A stretch of 64,000 bases of DNA, from positions 1 through 64,000 of the forward strand of contig JAKSIB010000004.1 of assembly GCA_024399065.1 (NCBI GenBank), read 5' to 3'. The stretch comes from Fibrobacter sp. GTDB lineage: Bacteria; Fibrobacterota; Fibrobacteria; Fibrobacterales; Fibrobacteraceae. Below, piece after piece: positions 17,642 to 24,888 of the stretch. Made by a program: the position numbers and the translations under genes. The notes beneath the pieces are model-generated. The model was given only the letters and a program-made list of their open reading frames with translations. It did not search any database and had not been told where the DNA came from. Within the stretch, counting starts at the first letter, position 1. Each line of letters opens with the position of its first letter.

Positions 17642-19266
17642 TAGAATCTCCTTACATCACGGGGAATCTTTTTAAATACAATGTTGTTCTTGAAAAGAAA
17701 ATCTTTGGGCAATACGCAGTTGTCTGCGTAAATGACATAGCGTTCTGCCTTTTGGCTGATGGTTCCAAGGAATTCGAAATCAAGAGTTGTAATTTCTGAC
17801 TTTTTGTAGAAAAGGTAGTAGGCGGCGTTGTCGTGATTGCCCAAGAAGAATTCGTTTCTGTTCTTTGAAACTTCAGAGGAATCGATGACGGAATTGGTTT
17901 CTGTATAGTAGATGTAATTGCGAATGTTTTCTAAAGGCTGTTCTTCGTTTAGTGAACCGTCCAGCAACATTTCGGGACCGAGCTCGTAATAGTTGAAATC
18001 ACCTCCGGTTCCCTCCACAGCGTTCTTGCCTTCACCATAACCGTTGATGACGCGACGGACTCTTTCTGCAGTGATGTTGTTCGCATAGTCTTCCATTTCT
18101 ACAAGGATGAACTTGCGGTTTCCGCCATCCTGCTTGTTGAGGTTGAGGACTGCGTGGGCAGTGGTGCCGGAACCTGCGAAAGAGTCAAGGATGATGGAGT
18201 TGGGGCCGGAAATTATTTTCAATAAATATTCAATTAAATTCAATGGTTTTGGATAATCAAATTTTTTTGCAGAAAAAACACTCATTAAATCCGCTGTTCC
18301 TCTCGCAGAACTAGCTCCGTCAATATCTAGAAGTAAATTTTGATATGGTAGTGTTCTCTGGATTGGACTATCGTTATTATCTACGCTTTGATATTGCTTG
18401 AAATAAACAGACCATTGCGAACCATTTTGCTTAAATACGATAAAATCGTTTTTTACGCCCCACTCGAATTTTGCTTTTGACCATCTCCAATTCCAATGTT
18501 CTTGTTTTTCACTTGAGTTTCCTGGATATAACGAATTTCCATCTGGAGTTCCTATAGAATAGTTTAGAGCATCAGAATAATGAGACCCCGTCATTCTTCT
18601 GTCAAGTTTATTTAATGTATAACGGCCTCGCCTTTCTACATAATTGTCTTCCAAATTGTATTTAGTGTCGTCGCATGTGTTTCTTGTGTTAGCAACAAAA
18701 AATCTACGGTCTTTGGAGTATAGAAGAATGTATTCAGAAACTGTTTTTATATCTTTTCCTGTGTTTGAACCAGGCGTAGATTGCCAAATAAAATTTGCAA
18801 CAAAATTCCCTGCCCCGAAAATTTCATCGCATATTAGTTTCAAGTTCGCCTGTTCGTTATCGTCGATACTGATAAAAATTGCGCCATCTTCCCGAAGTAG
18901 TTTATGCAACAACTTTAAACGCGGGTACATCATGCAGAGCCACTTGTCGTGTCGGGTTAAATCCTCGGCCTCTTTCCCTACAACCTGACCCAGCCACTTG
19001 CGAATTTTGGGACTGTTTACATTGTCGTTATATACCCAGTTCTCGTTGCCCGTGTTGTAGGGCGGATCGATATAGATGCATTTCACCTTGCCTTCGTATT
19101 CCGGCATCAAGGCTTTGAGGGCCTCAAGGTTGTCGCCATGAATGATCTTGTTTTCAGAAGCGCCTTTTTCGCAGTTGAAGGAATCCTTCAGTTCCAGGGT
19201 CTTGTATGGAACATCCAGGTGATGATTCAGAACAGCATCTTTTCCGAGCCAGTGTAAAGAGGGCAA
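17641..19266 (-). CDS. mod: Type III DNA methyltransferase, Mod subunit
   Basis: This is a beta-class N6-adenine methyltransferase with DPPYNTG (about residue 67) first and the SAM-binding DSFAGSGTTAHAV motif in the C-terminal third. A target-recognition region of low similarity lies between them. The frame is open to 19461, but the family N-terminus (PSLHWLGKDAVLNHH) begins at a TTG at 19266 preceded by GAGG, so I use that start; the upstream residues are not family-like. The specificity cannot be read from sequence. It is paired with res. Confidence 0.9.
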   Translation of the reverse strand: MPSLHWLGKDAVLNHHLDVPYKTLELKDSFNCEKGASENKIIHGDNLEALKALMPEYEGKVKCIYIDPPYNTGNENWVYNDNVNSPKIRKWLGQVVGKEAEDLTRHDKWLCMMYPRLKLLHKLLREDGAIFISIDDNEQANLKLICDEIFGAGNFVANFIWQSTPGSNTGKDIKTVSEYILLYSKDRRFFVANTRNTCDDTKYNLEDNYVERRGRYTLNKLDRRMTGSHYSDALNYSIGTPDGNSLYPGNSSEKQEHWNWRWSKAKFEWGVKNDFIVFKQNGSQWSVYFKQYQSVDNNDSPIQRTLPYQNLLLDIDGASSARGTADLMSVFSAKKFDYPKPLNLIEYLLKIISGPNSIILDSFAGSGTTAHAVLNLNKQDGGNRKFILVEMEDYANNITAERVRRVINGYGEGKNAVEGTGGDFNYYELGPEMLLDGSLNEEQPLENIRNYIYYTETNSVIDSSEVSKNRNEFFLGNHDNAAYYLFYKKSEITTLDFEFLGTISQKAERYVIYADNCVLPKDFLFKNNIVFKKIPRDVRRF

Positions 19267-19667
19267 GGGAACCTCGGGGCAAAAGTTAAACCTGGGCTTT
19301 GCTCCGAAACCGAAAGACTTTGAAACCGTTTTTCTGTTGATACAAAAAAGGTGTGGAATCGCAAGTCTTCCGTAATCAAGGTTCTGGTAAACCCGTGCGC
19401 GAAAAGACAAAACGACCCACACCCGATTGGGTGTGAGCGTCCGTCCATAATTCCCGCGCAATAAAAATTTACCAGATTTTGATTACGAGATTAAGGACAA
19501 ATACCCTAAAATCAAACGCCCGGCATTTCTGCCAAGCTATGTCAAGGAGAATATAAATAAAAACAAGAATACGCCCCAACCTTGCCGGTGGGATTGAACA
19601 GTATAATCGGGGGAATATTTCGTATTATGCCGGCAACAATTCGGTAAAAAGCGAAAGTTTCTTCGAT
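19267..19667. other. Intergenic region upstream of mod with possible gene scrap
   Basis: No complete gene is seen. On the plus strand, 19451-19597 is an open stretch without a start that reads LPDFDYEIKDKYPKIKRPAF and then SYVKENINKNKN. It has protein-like composition and might be the tail of a lost gene. The promoter of mod should lie in this region, but I cannot place it. Confidence 0.3.
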
Positions 19668-20042
19668 CTAATTGGAATTAATGCAAAAAATCTCAGGTTT
19701 CTTATCCGGAAGACGGTCTTGCACAAGTTTCAAACACTGAGAAACTCTTTTGGATAAAAAACGTCTTATTACGGGATTTTCACTTTTTAAATTGCAATCC
19801 AAAATAATTACAACCTTAGAACAAAAGCGAAGTCTTTCCAAGGTTGCAAAAACTTTGTTTCCATCATCTAATCGCAATAATTCAGAAATGCTTATAGAAC
19901 GAACGTATTCCTTGGTATCAAACAAGTCGTATCCTTTTTTATAATCACGAATTTGTTTTTCTCCAGAATACTCGGCAAGAGGCACTTCTAAATTTTCGCG
20001 ACCGTCCCAAAATGAGCCAAGAAGTTTATAGGTTGATTTCAC
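19668..20042 (-). CDS. Unknown protein, fourth gene of DUF4417 operon
   Basis: The 124 residues start at a GTG that overlaps the previous stop by 4 bases (GTGA). There is no signal or membrane segment. It has a hydrophobic strand RFCSKVVIILDCN in the middle and a Lys/Arg-rich C-terminal third (RRFLSKRVSQCLKLVQDRL). No family is recognised. As the last of four overlapping genes it is likely part of one functional unit, possibly an immunity-like or accessory protein. Confidence 0.6.
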   Translation of the reverse strand: MKSTYKLLGSFWDGRENLEVPLAEYSGEKQIRDYKKGYDLFDTKEYVRSISISELLRLDDGNKVFATLERLRFCSKVVIILDCNLKSENPVIRRFLSKRVSQCLKLVQDRLPDKKPEIFCINSN

Positions 20043-20386
20043 AGTTCGACTACAACTCCTGTGTTTAGCTCAATCGCTCTCGCTGCAAATTCCAAGAGTT
20101 TCCTGTACAAATTCACCAAGATGTCGCTTGAAATGTTCGGTAGTCGTTCTTCGAGCCAGGACTTTAATATAGTGCATTTAGCTTGATCAAAATAATCTAA
20201 ATCACCATCATCGAGTAGTGTTCCGCACGCTTGGTTGATGGGGGGAACAAAGTCCTCCAGAAGAAGATCGTTTTCTTCATCTTCAAAATAGAATACTTCT
20301 ACTCGAGAATCCGGTGGATAGGGAACTACAGGAATATGACCGTAGTACTCCAATCCCGCATAATCAAGAATCAAGGCAAATTTCAT
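20039..20386 (-). CDS. Unknown acidic protein, third gene of DUF4417 operon
   Basis: The 115 residues are markedly acidic (FYFEDEENDLLLEDF). The N-terminal strand MKFALILDYAGLEYYGHIP is followed by helices. There is no signal peptide. The ATG shares a base with the upstream stop (TAATG). Small acidic proteins encoded next to toxin-like proteins are often immunity proteins; this is context-based inference only. Confidence 0.6.
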   Translation of the reverse strand: MKFALILDYAGLEYYGHIPVVPYPPDSRVEVFYFEDEENDLLLEDFVPPINQACGTLLDDGDLDYFDQAKCTILKSWLEERLPNISSDILVNLYRKLLEFAARAIELNTGVVVEL

Positions 20387-20757
20387 TACATTTCCTCCTT
20401 TCTTAAAATTTTCATGTGAGAATCAGGTCCATCCGGCACGAGATCCCCGTATTTATCCAAGAAGGTTTTGAGATTACGGTCATATACCTTCAAATACCCA
20501 GAAGCCATATCCGCTTTTATAATATAATCTTTGTTTTTCCAGACGGATTTGACTCCATGAACCTTTGGCGTGACATCAGGAGTATACTTGTCAATAATCT
20601 CATTGATGTTGACTTTGTTCTTTTTCCAGTTCTCGTTAAACAAAGCCTCTCTCTTTTTACTCGCTATGTAGCCGCTTTGCAAATCAGGAGTCGAAGGAAC
20701 TGCGTACTCGACATAATACTGAGACAGTTTTGAATACACTTCTTTCGCGTTAGACAT
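20386..20757 (-). CDS. Small protein with toxin-like C-terminal module, second gene of DUF4417 operon
   Basis: The 123 residues have a helical N-terminal half (YSKLSQYYVEYAVPSTPDLQ) and a beta-rich C-terminal half (KDYIIKADMASGYLKVYDRN, then DSHMKILRKEEM). From memory, that second half resembles small domains found at the C-termini of phage MuF and polymorphic-toxin proteins. I could not check this. The start is coupled to the previous gene by a TAATG overlap. A Leu/Ser/Tyr-rich N-terminus without a signal argues for a cytoplasmic role. Confidence 0.55.
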   Translation of the reverse strand: MSNAKEVYSKLSQYYVEYAVPSTPDLQSGYIASKKREALFNENWKKNKVNINEIIDKYTPDVTPKVHGVKSVWKNKDYIIKADMASGYLKVYDRNLKTFLDKYGDLVPDGPDSHMKILRKEEM

Positions 20758-21419
20758 TATGCCACCTCCTTACGAGCCTTGTGGTAATCGGGGTACACAA
20801 GGTACTTGACGCCCATTGTGGAGAGTTTCTCCATTGCATTCGAATCCTCCTTGCCATAAATAAGCAATGTGGACGGCCTACCTAGCATCACAGTCGAAAT
20901 AAAGCGCATGTCATATAGTTCATCTTTAGGACAACCCAGAAATCCTGCGGCCCACAAAACGTTCTTTGGTACTCCGCTGATATTTTTATGAGTCAACCAG
21001 TTCCCCGTCCGGAGGTTCGCAACAATCTTTATTCCATTCACGGCGAGTACTGCCATAAACAGCTGATTCAGTAGCATTATGAAATCTTGCCACTCCTGAT
21101 CCATATCACTTGTAACCGTAACGTCTGTCGCCGCAGCGCCCGTATACTTGCGATACTCTGAAATTTCATCCAGAACATTTTCAAGCCTTGGATAAATCCT
21201 TGCGTCTGGGCAATAAAAGACTAACAGCGTCTTTTTCGGATTCCTTACGATTCTGTTTTTTCTGAAATCATAGGGAACCATCTGTTCCGGAATTTCTTCA
21301 AGAAACATTTCCCTTTCGAAGATGGGGAAGCCCATTTCATCGAATTTTATACCTTTACCTTGCAAATATTGCACAAAATCGTCTGCAATACGGCAAAGGT
21401 CCATCATGTTTTTTACCAT
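20757..21419 (-). CDS. DUF4417-like protein, first gene of a four-gene operon
   Basis: The C-terminal two thirds fit the DUF4417 pattern: LLVFYCPDARIYPRLENVL, then TVTSDMDQEWQDFIMLLNQL, NGIKIVANLRTGNWLT and PSTLLIYGK. In known members, strands ending in DM, xWG/W and YG recur in this order. DUF4417 proteins are found mainly in phages and mobile elements; their function is unknown. The frame is open to an ATG at 21443, but ATG 21419 has GAGG six bases upstream, so I use it. The promoter must lie in the structured region 21444-21731. Confidence 0.6.
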   Translation of the reverse strand: MVKNMMDLCRIADDFVQYLQGKGIKFDEMGFPIFEREMFLEEIPEQMVPYDFRKNRIVRNPKKTLLVFYCPDARIYPRLENVLDEISEYRKYTGAAATDVTVTSDMDQEWQDFIMLLNQLFMAVLAVNGIKIVANLRTGNWLTHKNISGVPKNVLWAAGFLGCPKDELYDMRFISTVMLGRPSTLLIYGKEDSNAMEKLSTMGVKYLVYPDYHKARKEVA

Positions 21420-21478
21420 GATTGCCTCTATGGCGTAAGCCATTTGTTACGAATCCAAATTTTATTTTGGACTCAGGT

Positions 21479-21600
21479 TTGACGAATGCTCACGGATTTT
21501 GCTACTTTAGAGGTTCCTACGCCTTACTAAGTAGCGATACCTGGTGAGCATTGTGCCGGAAGGCTGCATATGCGGTTTTCCGGCATTTTCTTTAATATAA
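21479..21600 (+). ncRNA. Structured RNA candidate with promoter and terminator
   Basis: The gap between the DUF4417 operon and the divergent regulator holds nested inverted repeats. These are TGCTCAC (21487)/GTGAGCA (21544), GCTACTT (21501)/AAGTAGC (21529), AGGT (21511)/ACCT (21539) and CTAC (21517)/GTAG (21531). A GC-rich hairpin follows (TGCCGGAA 21554/TTCCGGCA 21578) with a T-rich tail, typical of a rho-independent terminator on the plus strand. TTGACG (21479) and TACTTT (21502), 17-18 bases apart, resemble a sigma-70 promoter that would start transcription near 21514 and give a short RNA of about 80 bases. Known family: none recognised. Confidence 0.5.
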
Positions 21601-21731
21601 TCAAAATTATTTGATTTGTCAAATTAAATTAAATCAAATAATTTAGTCTTTGAATGTAATTTTTATTGAAAATCAACAAAAAACATAGTATATTTGGCAT
21701 GGATAATCATCTTTCGTCAAAAGGAGTCGCT

Positions 21732-22856
21732 ATGTCTTTGGAAAATTTAAGTGCCAATCTTCGACGTTTGATGAAAAAGAACGGGTTTTCCATCCCTAAA
21801 TTGGGAGAAGTCTCTGGGGTTAGCGTAGCGACCATCTCAAACATCCTTAATGAAAAAGGCGATCCGTCCCATTCAATCGTTGACAAGCTTTCGCGTGCTC
21901 TTGATGTTACTATTGGTGATCTGTACGCTCAGAAGCCCGTCTTAAAATCACTGCGATATAGGACAAATAAAGATCAGACTGCTAGAGAGAAGTCAGCAAA
22001 AGAAACTTTGCCTTATACCATTTATGAAAAACTGAAGACCTATAAGGAAGTTGAAAAGTACTTACCTAAACGCACGCCAATAGACTTTTCAAAGTTTCCG
22101 AAAGATCCTGTGGAGGCTGCCCGTAAACTGAGGATGGTTCTTTCTCTACGTTCTGACGCCCCTGTAACGAATTTTTTCGGAAATTTATCAGAACTTGGAG
22201 TAAAACAATTTTATTTCAACTTTGGATTGAGCAAAACATTTGGTGTTTCTGTTAATAAGGATGATGGAGGCCCTGCTATTTTTGTGAACATTGGAACAGC
22301 CAATGTAGAACGTTGGGTGTTCACCATTTTCCACGAACTCGGACACATCATTCTTCATCCGGAGTCCTATGACGGAGAAGTAAAAGCCGAAGAATCCGAT
22401 TCGAAAGAAGAACGGGATGCAGATTGCTTTGCCGCAGAATTTTTATTTCCTGTAGATGTGGTTCGAGAACGCGTCAAAGGAACTAAGAATTATTCTTTTA
22501 TTGATAAGATTCTTGAATTGAAACAGGAGTTTTCTGTTAGTTATTGGGTTGCGCTAAGCCAGTACTGCATTGCATATTCAAGAGATCGAAGCGAAGTTAT
22601 AAAGAAATTTCAAAGAATGTACAAGAACCGCACCAACCATGATTTCAAGGACCATTATGAGCCAAATTCTTTACCCAAGGAACGGTTCATTTTTGAAGAT
22701 CCGGATTTCAGAACCTGCATTTTTGAAGCGTTGAAAAACGACGATATGGAAGTTGAGCTTGCTGCGGAATTGTTGGGAACGGATGTCGATTTGATAAAGG
22801 AAGAATTGAAATGCGTGATTGAGGATGGGACTCTGGTCGAATCACGTCCATTTTGA
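21732..22856 (+). CDS. XRE transcriptional regulator with ImmA/IrrE metallopeptidase domain
   Basis: An N-terminal helix-turn-helix of the XRE/Cro type (NLRRLMKKNGFSIPKLGEVS, then GVSVATISNILN) is followed by a linker. A COG2856 ImmA/IrrE zinc peptidase domain comes next, with HELGH at about residues 201-205 and a downstream RDADCFAAEFLFP Glu-containing helix. Such fused regulators hold mobile-element or TA operons silent and are inactivated by self- or partner cleavage. The frame begins upstream, but AAGGAG precedes ATG 21732 by 5 bases. It is divergent from the DUF4417 operon and is probably its regulator. Confidence 0.88.
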   Translation: MSLENLSANLRRLMKKNGFSIPKLGEVSGVSVATISNILNEKGDPSHSIVDKLSRALDVTIGDLYAQKPVLKSLRYRTNKDQTAREKSAKETLPYTIYEKLKTYKEVEKYLPKRTPIDFSKFPKDPVEAARKLRMVLSLRSDAPVTNFFGNLSELGVKQFYFNFGLSKTFGVSVNKDDGGPAIFVNIGTANVERWVFTIFHELGHIILHPESYDGEVKAEESDSKEERDADCFAAEFLFPVDVVRERVKGTKNYSFIDKILELKQEFSVSYWVALSQYCIAYSRDRSEVIKKFQRMYKNRTNHDFKDHYEPNSLPKERFIFEDPDFRTCIFEALKNDDMEVELAAELLGTDVDLIKEELKCVIEDGTLVESRPF

Positions 22857-22869
22857 TGTAGACAATTGT

Positions 22870-22896
22870 TTGACAACTCCAATTTTTTACTATATT
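22870..22896 (+). promoter_or_regulatory. Putative promoter of intron-containing tRNA
   Basis: TTGACA and TATATT are separated by 15 bases and end 24 bases before the tRNA. The spacing is shorter than ideal. Confidence 0.5.
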
Positions 22897-22920
22897 ACCT
22901 TCCACGTTGAAAAACGTGTC

Positions 22921-23229
22921 GGGGCTTTAGCTCAATCGGTTAGAGCGTCGGACTCATAATGATTGTGACTCCGTTCCGAAAGGTTCGGATGAAAACGGGA
23001 AGAATTCGGTGAAACCTAAAGGGCCCTGGCCCAAAGGCAACGCCGAGCCGAGCCGGAGGTACACTTCCGGAAGGTGTAGAGACTAGCGGAGCAGTTTAGT
23101 CTGCTTAATGACCGCACAAGTATCCCGCGCCTAAACCTGCAAAGGCATGGCGAAGACATAGTCCACGGAGGCGTGAAAACGTCACAAACGTAAACCCGTT
23201 GGTTCCGGGTTCAAGTCCCGGAGGCCCCA
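22921..23229 (+). tRNA. tRNA (anticodon CAU, Ile2 or Met) interrupted by a group I intron
   Basis: The 5' exon (22921-22957) gives acceptor GGGGCTT, D-arm GCTC/GAGC and an anticodon arm ending at CAT. The 3' exon (about 23193-23229) gives a T-arm CCGGG TTCAAGT CCCGG and acceptor AGGCCCC with discriminator A; CCA is not encoded. The 1-72 pair is G-C, so it is not initiator tRNA. It most resembles tRNA-Ile2 (CAU, needing lysidine) or elongator Met. Position 39 would be C opposite A31 and 27-43 is T-T, so the anticodon stem is weak after splicing. Confidence 0.85.
22958..23192 (+). ncRNA. Group I intron (Azoarcus tRNA-Ile-like, IC3)
   Basis: The 235-base insertion after the CAU anticodon contains core motifs very like the Azoarcus tRNA-Ile intron. 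These are ATTCGGTGAAACCTA (23003), GGCAACGCCGAGCC (23036), AAGGTGTAGAGACTAG (23071) and GGCATGGCGAAGACATAGTC (23144). P1 can form between TCAT of the 5' exon and GTGA at 22966, with the expected U-G wobble at the splice site. P9 can be GGCGT-GAAA-ACGTC near 23169. There is no internal ORF. The 3' end is uncertain because the last G is at 23190, not directly before the exon. Confidence 0.85.
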
Positions 23230-23232
23230 CTG

Positions 23233-23269
23233 AAAAATCCCGTGTTCTTTTTGAACGCGGGATTTTTTG
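23233..23269. terminator. Bidirectional terminator after tRNA and GT5 gene
   Basis: ATCCCGTGTTC/GAACGCGGGAT arms are flanked by an A-run and a T-run. It serves the tRNA on the plus strand and the GT5 gene on the minus strand. Confidence 0.85.
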
Positions 23270-23288
23270 CTTTAATTTCTGTGGGATT

Positions 23289-24722
23289 CTACAGTCCCAG
23301 TTCGCCGAAGAGCAACAAGTACTTGGAAATGGTGCGGCACCATTCGTAATGGAATCCGCTGTAGGCGTTGACCACGCACTTGTCCCAGTCGGCCTGTTCG
23401 GTCTGGAAAACGTTCACTGCATCGCGGACGCAGTTGAGCATGAGGTGGGGTGCGTTGGCGTCTTCTACCAGGAAGGCGTTTGCTTCGCCTGCAGTTTCGA
23501 AACTGTAGCTCACCAGCATTGCGGCAACACCAACAGAACGTCCGGTCAGCGGGAGGGTGCCTGCTGCCATGGCCTTGAGGATAATGGAAGAGGACGGTTC
23601 GCGGAGACTTGCTGCAAAGAGGACGTCGGCGCCGGCGAGAGTTTCGCGGAGCTGTTCCGGACCCTTCTTTTCGCCTTCTTCGAGATCCTGCAAGCACATG
23701 ACGTCGGGATACTGCTGAGAGAAGTCGCGGTAGTAGCCCCATTCGTTGTTCTTGGAGGAGACGCCGACGATGATGTAGACGTCCAGGTGGGCAACGTCGG
23801 AAAGGACCGTGGCCAAGGTTTCGGAAGTGTTTCCGGATTCGGAATCCAGGTGAACGTAGAGGATCATCTTATCCTTGAAGTCCACGCCCAGCTTTTCCTG
23901 GAGGGCCTGACGGGCACGGCGCTTTGCTTCCTTGATGGGGAGCATGTCGTTTCCGTTGAAATCCCAGAACTGGTAGCTGACGCCGAACTGGATGCCGATT
24001 AATTTGTCTGCATTACGATTCAGGAAGCCGCTAAGACCACCGGGGAGGTTTGTGTTCAACATGGCGTCGCGGTAGCCCGGAGACGGGAACAGAACCTTGG
24101 TGGCGTAGAGGATGCCTGCCTTGAGAAGGCTGACCTTGCCCCAGAACTCGTAGCCGTCCATATTGTAGTTTTCACGGGGAAGACCGATCTTTTCGATTTC
24201 GCTGCTTGCAACATGGAAATCGTAAGTGATGTTATGGACGTTAAAGAAGAAGGGAATGTCCTTGGCGTAGTCGGCATAGACTGTCTTGGAAAGAGCGCCT
24301 ACGAGAGCGCCGCCCCATTCGTGGCCCAGGATGGCCTGACAGGAATAGCCGGTCGCCTCGGCGTAGGCCAAGGCTGCGGAGGACAAAAATGCGAAGCGGA
24401 GGTGGTTGTCGGTGTAGGGGACTTCGTCAGGAGGTCCGTACACTTCGGGTCGACCAAAATATTCTTCGTTGTAGATGTAGGTATGGAGGGGATCCTTGTC
24501 CGAAACCATGATTTCGAAGGTCTTGCCCTGGAGCTTTTCGGTTCCCTGGAACACAGAGCGGTAGTCGTCTGCGTTGACCATTTTTTCCTTGATGAAGGGG
24601 GAGCAAGTCAATACCTTGGCGCCAGCGCATGCAAATGCGTCGGTCATACGGTTCACCGCTGTGGCTAGTGGGCTGGTATGAGACCAATTTCCCGCTTCAG
24701 GGCTCACGACAAGGATATTCAT
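23289..24722 (-). CDS. GT5-type glycogen/starch synthase homologue, divergent
   Basis: The length of 477 and fold markers fit the GlgA family. The N-terminal GT-B domain has VVSPEAGNWSHTSPLATAV, AILGHEWGGALVGAL and FFFNVHNITYDFHV. The acceptor and nucleotide-sugar domain has ILYVHLDSESGN, ADVLFAASLREPSSSIILKA and GTLPLTGRSVG. The hallmark KxGGL loop near residue 15, which binds ADP-glucose in GlgA, is absent (NWSHTSPL stands there). The gene may act on another donor or be non-catalytic. Fibrobacter stores glycogen, so a role there is plausible but unproven. Confidence 0.75.
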   Translation of the reverse strand: MNILVVSPEAGNWSHTSPLATAVNRMTDAFACAGAKVLTCSPFIKEKMVNADDYRSVFQGTEKLQGKTFEIMVSDKDPLHTYIYNEEYFGRPEVYGPPDEVPYTDNHLRFAFLSSAALAYAEATGYSCQAILGHEWGGALVGALSKTVYADYAKDIPFFFNVHNITYDFHVASSEIEKIGLPRENYNMDGYEFWGKVSLLKAGILYATKVLFPSPGYRDAMLNTNLPGGLSGFLNRNADKLIGIQFGVSYQFWDFNGNDMLPIKEAKRRARQALQEKLGVDFKDKMILYVHLDSESGNTSETLATVLSDVAHLDVYIIVGVSSKNNEWGYYRDFSQQYPDVMCLQDLEEGEKKGPEQLRETLAGADVLFAASLREPSSSIILKAMAAGTLPLTGRSVGVAAMLVSYSFETAGEANAFLVEDANAPHLMLNCVRDAVNVFQTEQADWDKCVVNAYSGFHYEWCRTISKYLLLFGELGL

Positions 24723-24888
24723 GACTAAAAAACGTCTCCAAATAAAAATTTACCTATCCCCAACAGGATAGTCCAAATTTATTTATTTATCTTTTATTTG
24801 AAAAGGCGAAGAGGTCTTTTTTACGATAAAATGGGCCTTTTTACTGACGAACCGCCTAAAGGTATTTTTTTACTGAAGGAATAACACA

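Noticed and set aside
19267-19461. N-terminal extension of Mod
   Set aside because: The frame is open, but residues upstream of the TTG at 19266 do not match Mod proteins and a ribosome site is present before the TTG.
22921-23229. Tandem or nested tRNA genes, or a transposon in the tRNA
   Set aside because: The insert has group I core motifs and no second tRNA or terminal repeats.
23199-24002. Plus-strand ORF starting inside the tRNA 3' exon
   Set aside because: It is a shadow of the GT5 gene and begins within a structured RNA gene.
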